A stretch of DNA of 64,000 bases from Aquabacterium sp. (GTDB lineage Bacteria; Pseudomonadota; Gammaproteobacteria; Burkholderiales; Burkholderiaceae_C): contig JARXAJ010000298.1 of assembly GCA_029865965.1 (NCBI GenBank), positions 36,884 to 100,883 of the forward strand. Reading direction: 5' to 3'. The position numbers and the translations under genes were made by a program. The notes beneath the pieces are model-generated. The model saw nothing but the letters and a program-made list of their open reading frames with translations, had not been told where the DNA came from and made no database searches. Below, piece after piece: positions 12,004 through 21,408 of the stretch (position 1 is its first letter; each line of letters opens with the position of its first letter).

Positions 12004-13249
12004 GCGCACGCACGGCGCGCCCCACATCGTCGTGTTGAGCAGTCTGTTTCCAAATGAGATGCAGCCGGGCGCCGGCTTGTTCGTGCGCGAGCGCGCGTTC
12101 CGCCTGGGGGCGCGCTTTCCGCTGTGCGTGGTCTCGCCGGTGCCCTGGTTTCCCCTCCAGGGCCTGCTGCGCAAGCTGCGCCCTGGGGCGCGCCCCGGGG
12201 CGCCCCGCCGAGAGTCGCAACAAGGCTTCGACGTGGGATTTCCGCGTTTCTTTTCGGTGCCCATGCTGCTGCGCCGGCTGGACGGGCTGGCCATGGCACT
12301 GGGCGCTTGGCCACAGTTGCGGCGGCTGAAGCGCCAGGGCCGTCTGGACGTCATCGATGCCCACTTCGGTTACCCCGACGGCCATGCCGCCAGCCTGCTG
12401 GGCCGCTGGCTGGGCGTGCCCGTCACCATCACCTTGCGCGGCACCGAAAGCCGCCATGCGCTGGACCCCCAGCTGCGCCCCTTGCTGACCGCCGGCCTGA
12501 AGCGCGCGGACCGTGTGTTCGCGGTGTCCGAGAGCCTGCGCCAGGTGGCCCTGCAACTGGGCGTGGATCCAGCACGCACCCGCGTGGTGGGCAACGGCGT
12601 GGACATCGCACGCTTCTATCCGTTGCCGAAGGCCGAGTGCCGCGCTGCGCTGCAGCTGCCGGCTGAAGGCCCTGTGCTCATCACCGTGGGTGGCCTCGTC
12701 GAGCGCAAGGGCTTCCACCGCGTGATGGCGGTGCTGCCTGAACTGCTGCGCAGCTTTCCCGCACTGAAGTACATGGTGGTGGGTGGCTCCAGCCCCGAGG
12801 GCGACTGGTCTGTGCAACTGCAGCAGATGGCCCAAGAGCTGCAGTTGCAGGACTGTGTGAAGTTCACCGGGCAGCTGGCGCCCGACGAGCTTCGCAAGGT
12901 GCTGTCTGCGGCCGACGTCTTCGTGCTGTCCACGCGCAACGAAGGCTGGGCCAACGTCTTTCTGGAAGCCATGGCCTGCGGTCTGCCGGTCATCACCACC
13001 AACGTGGGCGGCAATGCCGAGGTGGTGTGCCGCCCTGAACTGGGCGCGGTGCTGCCCTTCGGCGATGCACCGGCATTGACCGAGGCGCTGACGACGGCGC
13101 TTCGGCACCCATGGGACCGTGCGGCAATCCGGCAGCATGCAGAAGAGCATGTGTGGGACCGGCGCATCGATGACCTGGCGCAGGAGTTCATGGCCTTGGC
13201 TCGCCATAGTGCGCCCCGGCCGCAGATGGCGCGGGGAGCTGCGCGTTGA
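11990..13249 (+). CDS. Glycosyltransferase family 4
   Basis: IVVLSSLFPNEMQPGAGLFVRERA; STRNEGWANVFLEAMACGLPVITTNVGGN. Confidence 0.9.
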   Translation: MQASERTHGAPHIVVLSSLFPNEMQPGAGLFVRERAFRLGARFPLCVVSPVPWFPLQGLLRKLRPGARPGAPRRESQQGFDVGFPRFFSVPMLLRRLDGLAMALGAWPQLRRLKRQGRLDVIDAHFGYPDGHAASLLGRWLGVPVTITLRGTESRHALDPQLRPLLTAGLKRADRVFAVSESLRQVALQLGVDPARTRVVGNGVDIARFYPLPKAECRAALQLPAEGPVLITVGGLVERKGFHRVMAVLPELLRSFPALKYMVVGGSSPEGDWSVQLQQMAQELQLQDCVKFTGQLAPDELRKVLSAADVFVLSTRNEGWANVFLEAMACGLPVITTNVGGNAEVVCRPELGAVLPFGDAPALTEALTTALRHPWDRAAIRQHAEEHVWDRRIDDLAQEFMALARHSAPRPQMARGAAR

Positions 13250-14622
13250 GCAGCCTCTACACCAGCGTCGCTTCGCGACTGATCTTTCCGCTGCATGAAC
13301 GGCTCAAGGGGCACTCTTCGGTCGCCATCCGTCAAGGGATGGAGCAGACGCAGTGGTGGCCGCGCGAGCGCCTGCAAGCTCTGCAGCTCGATCGGCTGAA
13401 GGCCTTGCTGCAGCACGTCGGTGCACACGTGCCCTACTACCGCCAGCTGTTCCGGAAGATCGACTTTGACCCGGGCAGCCTGGGCCGGCTGGAAGACCTG
13501 CAGCGCCTGCCGCTGCTGGGCAAGCCCGAGATTCGCGCCAACCTTGAAGCCATGAAGCACGAACAGGCGCGTGACCTGTCGCGCTTCAACACCGGTGGGT
13601 CTTCGGGTGAACCGCTGATCTTCTTCATCGGCAAGGAGCGGGTCAGCCACGATGTCGCTGCGAAGTGGCGTGCCACGCGCTGGTGGGATGTCGATATCGG
13701 CGATTCTGAACTGGTGGTCTGGGGCTCGCCCATCGAACTTGGCGCGCAAGACCGTGTGCGGCGCTGGCGCGACAAGCTGTTGCGTACCGAGTTGTTGCCG
13801 GCGTTCGAAATGAATGAGGCCAAGCTCGACAGCTTTGTCGCAACCATTCGCAACCGCCGGCCGCAGATGCTGTTTGGTTACCCTTCCGCCTTGAGCCACA
13901 TTGCCCGCCACGCGCAGAGTCGGGGCGTCGCCATGGACGATCTCGGCATCCGCACAGCGTTCGTCACCTCCGAGCGTCTGTACGACGACCAGCGCGCGTT
14001 CATCGCGCGCGTGTTCGGCTGCCATGTCGCCAATGGCTACGGTGGACGAGATGCCGGCTTCATCGCCCATGAATGCCCCAGTGGCGGCATGCACATCACG
14101 GCCGAAGACATCATCGTCGAGTTGCTGGACCCGGGCGGCCAGCCGGTGCCCATGGGTGCTGCCGGTGAGATCGTCATCACCCACCTGGCGACGCGTGATT
14201 TCCCGTTCATCCGCTACCGCACCGGTGATGTCGCGGTGATGGATGCAGCCGCTTGCGCCTGTGGCCGTGGCCTGCCGATGCTCAAGGAGATCCAGGGCCG
14301 CACCACCGACTTCGTCGTGGCCGCAGACGGCACCGTGATGCATGGCCTCGCGCTGGTCTACATCCTGCGGGATCTGGCCGGCGTCCAGGCTTTCAAGATC
14401 GTTCAGGAAACGCTGCACCACACGCATGTTCAGTTGGTGACGAGCACCGATTTTCATGGGGATTCAGCAGGTCAGATCATTGCCGGATTCAGGCGCCGCC
14501 TTGGCGCCGATGTCAGGGTCACGCTGGAGCAGGTCGCGGCCATTGCGCCAGAGCGTTCAGGCAAGTTCCGCTACGTGATCAGCCGCGTCACGGAGTCTGC
14601 CGTCCCGGTGCAGCATGCGTGA
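13246..14622 (+). CDS. Phenylacetate-CoA ligase/CapK-like adenylate-forming enzyme
   Basis: SRFNTGGSSGEPLIFFIGKER P-loop-like motif; YRTGDVAVMD; TTG start overlapping the previous stop. Confidence 0.85.
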   Translation: MSSLYTSVASRLIFPLHERLKGHSSVAIRQGMEQTQWWPRERLQALQLDRLKALLQHVGAHVPYYRQLFRKIDFDPGSLGRLEDLQRLPLLGKPEIRANLEAMKHEQARDLSRFNTGGSSGEPLIFFIGKERVSHDVAAKWRATRWWDVDIGDSELVVWGSPIELGAQDRVRRWRDKLLRTELLPAFEMNEAKLDSFVATIRNRRPQMLFGYPSALSHIARHAQSRGVAMDDLGIRTAFVTSERLYDDQRAFIARVFGCHVANGYGGRDAGFIAHECPSGGMHITAEDIIVELLDPGGQPVPMGAAGEIVITHLATRDFPFIRYRTGDVAVMDAAACACGRGLPMLKEIQGRTTDFVVAADGTVMHGLALVYILRDLAGVQAFKIVQETLHHTHVQLVTSTDFHGDSAGQIIAGFRRRLGADVRVTLEQVAAIAPERSGKFRYVISRVTESAVPVQHA

Positions 14623-15925
14623 CATCCTGGTCGTCGGCATCGTGCTGATCGGGGCGCTCGTGGCATTGCGGCGCCCCTGGATCGGCGTGCTGCTGTGGAC
14701 ATGGCTGTCGCTGATGAATCCGCACCGGTACACCTATGGTTTCGCCTACGACTTTCCGGTGGCGGCGATCGCTGCTGCCAGCGTGCTGGTCGGCATCCTC
14801 ATGACAACGAGCAGGGTCTCACCGTTCAAGTACGGCGGGCCGTCGATCTGGCTCGGAGTGTTCATGGTGTGGATCACCCTGTCCTGGCGCCTGGGTCTTG
14901 ACCCACAGGGCGACTACGAACAGTGGGACAAGGTCATGAAGATCCTGTTGATGGTCCTGGTGGCGGTCATGGTCGTGCGATCAAAAGAACAGATCATTGC
15001 GGTCACGTGGGTCGTGACCGGGTCGCTGGCGCTGCTTGGCATCAAGGGCGGCATCTTCACCATCGCCAATGGCGGCAACTATCGTGTCTGGGGTCCCTCG
15101 GGCAGCTTCATCGAGGAGAACAACGCCATGGCGCTGGCGTTGGTCATGACGATTCCGCTGTTGCGGTTTTTCCACATGCAGGTCCAGAACAAGCTCGGTT
15201 CCAGATTGCTGTTGCTGTCCATGGTGCTGCTGGCGGCTTCTGCTTTGGGATCGCACTCGCGGGGGGGGCTGGTTGCGATCGCCGCCATGACCGTGTTGAT
15301 GTGGGTGCGCGGTGGTTGCCGGTTGTCGACCGGCCTGTTGCTCGGCATTGTCGGCATCGGCCTGGTGGCATTCATGCCAGAACACTGGACGGCGCGCATG
15401 TCCACCATCGAAGAGTACGACACCGACGACTCCTCGATGGGTCGAATCGCCGCGTGGTGGACTGCGTGGAACGCGGCATTCAGTCATCCTTTCGGCGTCG
15501 GGTTCAATGCGGCAAGGCCAGACTTGTTCCTGACCTTCTCTCCCTATCAGTTGCAATATGGAACGCCTGTGGCGCACAGCATCTATTTCCAGATTCTTGG
15601 CCACCACGGGTTCATCGGCCTGTTCATCTGGCTGGGGATGTGGGTGTCCACATGGCGCATTGCCACTGCAATCCGACGGGCATCCACCGCACAGCCTGAG
15701 CTGAAGTGGTGTGGCGACCTCGCCGCCATGCTGCAGGTGTCCATGTTCGGTTACTTCGTCGGTGGCGCGTTTCTCAACCTCGCGTACTTCGATCTGCCCT
15801 ACAACTCCTTGGTGATCCTGGTACTGGTCTGGGCCTGGATCAAGCGCAAGGCTTGGCTCACGGAGCCGACACCGGTGCGGCCGTTCTGGTTGCGGGTCCC
15901 CGGGCTGCAAGGCCTGGCGCGGTGA
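14615..15925 (+). CDS. O-antigen-ligase-like protein, exosortase A-associated (putative O-glycosylation ligase, TIGR03097-like)
   Basis: Polytopic; WIGVLLWTWLSLMNPHRYTYGFAYDFP; large periplasmic loop with AHSIYFQILGHHGFIGLFIWL. Confidence 0.88.
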   Translation: MRDILVVGIVLIGALVALRRPWIGVLLWTWLSLMNPHRYTYGFAYDFPVAAIAAASVLVGILMTTSRVSPFKYGGPSIWLGVFMVWITLSWRLGLDPQGDYEQWDKVMKILLMVLVAVMVVRSKEQIIAVTWVVTGSLALLGIKGGIFTIANGGNYRVWGPSGSFIEENNAMALALVMTIPLLRFFHMQVQNKLGSRLLLLSMVLLAASALGSHSRGGLVAIAAMTVLMWVRGGCRLSTGLLLGIVGIGLVAFMPEHWTARMSTIEEYDTDDSSMGRIAAWWTAWNAAFSHPFGVGFNAARPDLFLTFSPYQLQYGTPVAHSIYFQILGHHGFIGLFIWLGMWVSTWRIATAIRRASTAQPELKWCGDLAAMLQVSMFGYFVGGAFLNLAYFDLPYNSLVILVLVWAWIKRKAWLTEPTPVRPFWLRVPGLQGLAR

Positions 15926-16902
15926 ACCGCCTGCTGCGGCTGGCATTCGGCTTGGCAAGCGGGCATGCCACGGATCGCCGTCTGTCGGTCCTGAACTTCC
16001 ATCGTGTGTCGGCAGAGCCTGACCCGCTGTTTCCTGGCGAGATGTATGCCGAACGGTTCGATCGCCTGTGCGCGATGTTGAAGCACTGCGCGCACGTGAT
16101 GCCACTCGATACCGCCGTTGCAGCCCTGCGCGACCAGCGACTGCCAGCGCGTGCGCTCGCCATCACCTTTGACGACGGTTACGCCGACAACCATGACCAG
16201 GCATTGCCTGTTCTGCGTCGACATGGGCTGACAGCCACATTCTTCGTTGCCACCGGGTTCATGGGCGGGGGCTGCATGTGGAACGACCGCATCATCGAGT
16301 CTGTGCGCCGATGCAAGTCCGCCGAACTCGACCTGCGCCCGCAGGGGCTGGGGTTGCACCGGATGGGCGATATCGACAGCCAGCGTCGGGCGATCGAATC
16401 CTTGATTGCAGCGATCAAGTACCGGCAACCAGCCGAACGACTCGAACGATGTGATGCCATCGCCGCCGCTGCTGGCGTCACCATGCCGACCGATCTGATG
16501 ATGACGTGGGAACAAGTTCGGGCGTTGCATGCTTCGGGCATGCAAATCGGCGCGCACACGGTCGATCACCCGATCCTGGCCGAACTGGATGCCGCCGAGG
16601 CGGCCTATCAAATCGCGCAGAGCAGGCAGACTCTGCAAGCCATGCTGGGTGCGCCGGTGACGCTGTTCGCCTATCCGAACGGCCGGCTTGGCCAGGATGT
16701 CAGTCCACGTACGGTGGATGTGCTGCGCCCGCTTGGTTTTGACGCCGCAGTCACCACTGAGCCAGGAGCGGCAGATGGCCAAACGGACCTTCTGCTCATC
16801 CCCCGGTTTACCCCCTGGGATGCGGATCCCCGACGTTTCATGTTGCGCCTGGTGCACAACCTCTTGCGCAGCAGGTTTGCGGGGTCAGTCAACTCACGCT
16901 GA
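15922..16902 (+). CDS. Polysaccharide deacetylase family protein
   Basis: ALAITFDDGYADNHDQALPVL; GAHTVDHPILAELD NodB homology motifs; GTG start at 15922. Confidence 0.9.
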   Translation: MNRLLRLAFGLASGHATDRRLSVLNFHRVSAEPDPLFPGEMYAERFDRLCAMLKHCAHVMPLDTAVAALRDQRLPARALAITFDDGYADNHDQALPVLRRHGLTATFFVATGFMGGGCMWNDRIIESVRRCKSAELDLRPQGLGLHRMGDIDSQRRAIESLIAAIKYRQPAERLERCDAIAAAAGVTMPTDLMMTWEQVRALHASGMQIGAHTVDHPILAELDAAEAAYQIAQSRQTLQAMLGAPVTLFAYPNGRLGQDVSPRTVDVLRPLGFDAAVTTEPGAADGQTDLLLIPRFTPWDADPRRFMLRLVHNLLRSRFAGSVNSR

Positions 16903-16977
16903 CCGACTCGGGCCCAGTCAACTTTCCGGCCAAGTGCGGCGGAGCGCTCACCAGCGCCTCGCAACGGCCCGAAGACA

Positions 16978-18453
16978 TCAGGCCCGTGTGCGACGATTCC
17001 TGATGGAAACGACAAAGCCCAACCCCAGGACCAGAAGCAGGCCAGCCGCCGGCTCGGGTACCGGATTGGTGATGTCAGCCACTTTGAACATCCAGGCAGG
17101 CGCGTCCCCGGTGCCCGGACCGAACCCACTGCCCAACAGCGGAAAATAGGTCTCCAAGGCGACGAATGCATTCAGTTCTGCAACATAGTCCCACTTGCCA
17201 AGAACGCCGCCATTGTTGGGCTGGGTTGCCCTCGGCTGCGCGTCAGTGGTGCTGCCAATGACATCGACCACCCAGGTGGTTTCGAGATTGCCACCCATGT
17301 CGAAGGTCGCCTGGGTACGGTAAACCGTCCCACCATCCTTTTGGTTCCACAGGAAGATGGATCCATCTTCGGTGTTGGCGTCCATGCCGTAGAACTTGCT
17401 CATCACGAACGGCGTGCCATCGGCAAACACGAGCCGGACGGCCACATCACCGTTTGCGCCCGGTGCTGCAGCATTGTTGTTGGCAAGATTCCAGACCGAC
17501 AGGTCGGAACCGCGGGCAGCGCCACTACCGTCAATGACGGTGGCGAGGTACAAGCCGTTCAGCGGATCGACGGTTGCCGTGTGTTGGAAGGTGAAGTTTC
17601 CACTGGTCATCGACCCGACGACTTGCCAGGTGTCGGTTTCGCCAGCAGACAGCTTGCCCAGTTCATACCGGTACAGGGAGACGAAGCCGCCCGCATTCGG
17701 GCTGCTGATGTAGACGACATCCTTGCCGTTCTCGCTGCGGTATCCAGTGGCGGAGTCCACATAGCTTGCGGGTTGCGGCCCAGAACCGGTGTTGAACCGG
17801 TTGGACCACATGTTGCCGCCCGCAGCTGTTGGCGAATAGCCGGAGCCTGTCGTCCCACCCACCAGATTGGGATTTGCTTTCATGGGGTCCCACAGCCAAG
17901 GCCCCGTGCGGCCGGCGGCGCTTTGCATGTTGGCGCCACTGTTGTAGGCCGCTCCTCCGAAAGTGATGAACCTGTCATTGATCGGCAGGTAGAGGTTGTT
18001 GTCGTAGGTGTGCGCCGCCTGCGGGGCTGCGCCATCGACAACGAACAAGGTGCCCGGCGCGATACGGCTTGGCAGCGAGCCGCGGCTCCATCGGCCGGTC
18101 TCTCCATCCAGGACATACAACTCGTTGCCGGCGTAGTTGGCATGGCCCCCGCCATAGATCAGCAGGTCACCCCGCTTGCTGTCCCAGGCGGCAGAACTCC
18201 AGGCCGAGACCACCGCGCCAGGAGGACCATCGGGCCGCAAGGGGCCGGTGGGCAAGAAGGCGTCTGAGAAGGTGTTGGTGTTGACCTTTGTCCAGCCGTA
18301 CACGGGCGTTGCATCCAGCAACGACGTGAGGCGACTGAGTTCGGTTGCCTGGCTCGATGCCCCAACGGTGAGGGCGGCGAGCATGGCCCATGCCCGAATC
18401 GAAGTGCTACGCAGTGCGTGAGTCGGTTTGATCATGGTTGTCATGCCTTTCAT
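16978..18453 (-). CDS. PEP-CTERM sorting-domain protein with Kelch/beta-propeller-like repeats
   Basis: Signal peptide AWAMLAALTVGASSQATE; repeats such as GDLLIYGGGHANYAGNELYVLDGETGRW; C-terminal VPEPAAGLLLVLGLGFVVSIRNRRTRA. Start may be 18444. Confidence 0.9.
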   Translation of the reverse strand: MKGMTTMIKPTHALRSTSIRAWAMLAALTVGASSQATELSRLTSLLDATPVYGWTKVNTNTFSDAFLPTGPLRPDGPPGAVVSAWSSAAWDSKRGDLLIYGGGHANYAGNELYVLDGETGRWSRGSLPSRIAPGTLFVVDGAAPQAAHTYDNNLYLPINDRFITFGGAAYNSGANMQSAAGRTGPWLWDPMKANPNLVGGTTGSGYSPTAAGGNMWSNRFNTGSGPQPASYVDSATGYRSENGKDVVYISSPNAGGFVSLYRYELGKLSAGETDTWQVVGSMTSGNFTFQHTATVDPLNGLYLATVIDGSGAARGSDLSVWNLANNNAAAPGANGDVAVRLVFADGTPFVMSKFYGMDANTEDGSIFLWNQKDGGTVYRTQATFDMGGNLETTWVVDVIGSTTDAQPRATQPNNGGVLGKWDYVAELNAFVALETYFPLLGSGFGPGTGDAPAWMFKVADITNPVPEPAAGLLLVLGLGFVVSIRNRRTRA

Positions 18454-18539
18454 TGCTTCGAATCTTACTGAAGCTCGCCGCTGTCCAGGAGCCATCAAGT
18501 GGCCCCTGACCAAGGGGGTGACATGAAACAAAGTAGGCG

Positions 18540-20201
18540 TTACCAGCGCGTATCGGGTGCGTGGTGTTGAAGCCACTGCTCCAGCATCATCAGAATCCAG
18601 ATCATTTCTCCGTAATAACCTGGGTGTGCGTGCACATGCTGCCGGGTTAGCGCAGTGATGAAATCTGGTTGCACGATGCCCCGCTGCGCCAGGCTGTTCA
18701 AGGCATCGACCGACATCGCCTGCAGTGCCGGGTGCTGGATGGCCCAGACACCAAACGGCAGCCCGAAGCCGTGTTTGCTCTTGGTCAGAATCGCATCGGG
18801 CAGGAAGCCGCGCAAGGCCTCCTTGAAGAACCACCGCAGTTTCTGGCCGCGCAGCTTCAGCCCGGGCGCAAGCCGCAGCGAAAAGTTGAGCAGGTCCGTG
18901 TCCAGCAGCGGGAAGCCGACGGCCACCTGGGCCAGTTCGGCGCTCATGACCACCTTGGGCAGATCGCTGTCCGCCAGCGTGAACCGCCAGTCGAACGCCA
19001 GGGTGCGATTGAGCTCGCTGCCCGTGTCTGCAAGATCCCAGACCGATTTCTGCAATCGCACCGGCGCGCCAATGTCGATCTGTGCCAGGAAGCCCGGCGT
19101 CAACACATCGTGCGTGCCCAGCCTGAGCAACAGGTTGTACATGTTCAAGCGCTCGGGCATCGGCACGCGCGCCTGCTGCGCATAGCTGGCCACCTTGCGC
19201 AGCAAAGGCAGGCGGCCGGCACGGCTGTCGAGCAACGGTTCCAGCATTTGGTGGCGCAACGGCCCCGGCAGCAACTGGTAGGCCCCGAAAAGGCGTTGCT
19301 TCGCATAGCGCGCATTGCCGCCGAAGAGCTCATCGCCACCATCGCCTGCCAGCAGTTTGGCAACACCGTCTTGCTGCGCGCGTTGCGCGCAGAGAAAGGC
19401 AGGCAGTGCCGACGAGTTGCCGAATGGCTGGTCGAAGTGGGCAGCCACTGTGGGGATGCTGCGCACCAGATCGTCGGGCGTCACGTAGTAGGCGCGGTGG
19501 TCGGCACCAAAGGCTTTGGCAGCGATGCGGGCATACGCCATCTCGTCATAGCCCTGCGCCTCGAAACCGATTGAATACGCCTGTGCCCCTCGGCCGGTGA
19601 TGCGCTGCACCATGCCCGCGATGGTGGAGCTGTCGGTGCCGCCGCTGAGGTAACAGGCCGGGGGAGAGGCACCCAGTTGCCGCGCAACGCCCTGCTGCAC
19701 CAGGGCCATGAACTCGTCCTTCAGTGCCTGCAGTGGTTCTTCGCGGTGATCAGCGAAGCGCGGCACCCAGTAAGGTGCCACCTCGGCGCGACCGTCCTGA
19801 AACTGCAGCCAGTGGCCAGCCGGCAGGCGATGGATGCCGGCAAACACGGTGTCGGGCGCCGGAATGGCATGGAAGAACAGGTAGTCATACACCGCCTGCG
19901 CGGCCACCGGCGTCTGGGCGTCAGCCAGCGTGTCGGCGCGCGGTGCATGGCGCAGCTGACCGTCCTGCAGGCGCCAGCACAGGTTGTGGCGGGCAAAGCG
20001 GTCGACGGCGAGCAGCACCCGGCCGTCCTCGGCAGTCCAGGCCACTGCCCACATGCCACCGATTTGGGCCAATGCTTCAGCCGGGCGCCCTGCAAGTGCG
20101 GCGCGCCAGGCCACTGCCGCACCGCCATCACGCGCCAGCGCAGCCCAGGGCGTTGCGCCGAAGTCCGGGTCGCCCCAGCACTGCAGATCTTCGTCGGTCA
20201 T
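18540..20201 (-). CDS. Asparagine synthetase-related protein lacking the N-terminal catalytic Cys
   Basis: CYLSGGTDSSTIAGMVQRITG PP-loop; N-terminus MTDEDLQCWGDPDFGATPW has no Cys2. Confidence 0.88.
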   Translation of the reverse strand: MTDEDLQCWGDPDFGATPWAALARDGGAAVAWRAALAGRPAEALAQIGGMWAVAWTAEDGRVLLAVDRFARHNLCWRLQDGQLRHAPRADTLADAQTPVAAQAVYDYLFFHAIPAPDTVFAGIHRLPAGHWLQFQDGRAEVAPYWVPRFADHREEPLQALKDEFMALVQQGVARQLGASPPACYLSGGTDSSTIAGMVQRITGRGAQAYSIGFEAQGYDEMAYARIAAKAFGADHRAYYVTPDDLVRSIPTVAAHFDQPFGNSSALPAFLCAQRAQQDGVAKLLAGDGGDELFGGNARYAKQRLFGAYQLLPGPLRHQMLEPLLDSRAGRLPLLRKVASYAQQARVPMPERLNMYNLLLRLGTHDVLTPGFLAQIDIGAPVRLQKSVWDLADTGSELNRTLAFDWRFTLADSDLPKVVMSAELAQVAVGFPLLDTDLLNFSLRLAPGLKLRGQKLRWFFKEALRGFLPDAILTKSKHGFGLPFGVWAIQHPALQAMSVDALNSLAQRGIVQPDFITALTRQHVHAHPGYYGEMIWILMMLEQWLQHHAPDTRW

Positions 20202-20205
20202 GGTG

Positions 20206-21408
20206 TCAGTTGGATTCGGCACGGCCACGCACGCGGTCGTTCAGCCGTCGCTTCAGGTTGCGCAGCCGGGCGCGCCATTGATCGGATGCAGTCCACTGCG
20301 GGACTTGCGGGGGCATGTGTGCCAGGCGGCTGTAGAGCTCGACATAGCGTTCATATAGTGTCGATTGGTCGAAGCCCCGCTCGACCACCTGTCGGCCGCG
20401 GCGGCCCGTTGCAGCCAACGATTCCGGGCTGTGCTGGCGGATGGCCGCCACCAGGGCCGCAGGCACGCGCATGTCGACATAGATGCCGCCGTCAGCGACG
20501 ATGCTGCGTTGGTTCGGGTGGGTGGTACAGAACACCGGCAGCGCCATGGCCATGGCTTCCAGGTAGACGATGCCGAAAGTCTCGAACATGGAGCCAAGCA
20601 CAAACGCTTCGGCTGCCGCATAGTACTGGGGCAGGTCAGGGTGCAGCGCGCGGTGAAAGCTGACCCGGTCGCCCAGGCGGGCACGGCCCAGGGCGCGGAT
20701 CTCGTCTGCCTCCGGGGACTCTTGGCCGACGATCATCAAGTGCCACTCCGGCAACGCGGCAAAGGCCTCGATGACATGGTCCATGCGCTTGTGGTGGCGG
20801 CAGATGGTGCCCACGCTGATGGCCACCCGCCGGCCCGGGGCGATGCCCAGACGCTCGCGGGGCAGGGGGGCGGCATCGGGTCGGAACAGCGTCAGATCGA
20901 CGCCATGCGGAATCACGACCGCCTTGTTGCGTGCTGAAAAGCGTGCGTTGTAGGGTGTGTGCTCCTGCACCGCGTCACATGGTGGCAGCTCGTGGTCCGG
21001 AATGGCGCCGCCATTCGAGAACAGCAGGCGCGGCGGCCGTGCAAACAGGTGGCGCTCGCGGTGCAGCACAGTGCAGACCTCGCGCTCCAGGCAGTGCACG
21101 ACATCGTAGCCACCGGCCATCAACGGCGCCAGCGCGGCATAGGCGAAGGTCTCGCTTTCGATGCGATGGCGCTCCTGGTCGGCCACGCTGGCGGCCCACT
21201 TCGGATTGGCCTTCGGATGAACGCGCGCCAGCAATGGAGAATCCCGTGGGATGTTGGGGATGACCAGTTCCCCGGGGCTGCTCTCGCCGCCGCCCTTGAA
21301 CAGCGTCAGGTCGATCCGGTCGGCCAGCATCTGCACCAGCTGCCGGGCAAAGGTCTCGTGTCCACGCAGAACATGGCCCAGGCCCGAGCACAGCAGGGCG
21401 ACCTTCAT
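20206..21408 (-). CDS. Glycosyltransferase family 4
   Basis: MKVALLCSGLGHVLRGHETFARQLVQML; GSMFETFGIVYLEAMAMALPVF. Confidence 0.9.
   Translation of the reverse strand: MKVALLCSGLGHVLRGHETFARQLVQMLADRIDLTLFKGGGESSPGELVIPNIPRDSPLLARVHPKANPKWAASVADQERHRIESETFAYAALAPLMAGGYDVVHCLEREVCTVLHRERHLFARPPRLLFSNGGAIPDHELPPCDAVQEHTPYNARFSARNKAVVIPHGVDLTLFRPDAAPLPRERLGIAPGRRVAISVGTICRHHKRMDHVIEAFAALPEWHLMIVGQESPEADEIRALGRARLGDRVSFHRALHPDLPQYYAAAEAFVLGSMFETFGIVYLEAMAMALPVFCTTHPNQRSIVADGGIYVDMRVPAALVAAIRQHSPESLAATGRRGRQVVERGFDQSTLYERYVELYSRLAHMPPQVPQWTASDQWRARLRNLKRRLNDRVRGRAESN

Noticed and set aside
12616-14457. 613 aa minus-strand ORF
   Set aside because: Overlaps GT4 and CapK-like genes antisense; no recognisable domain.
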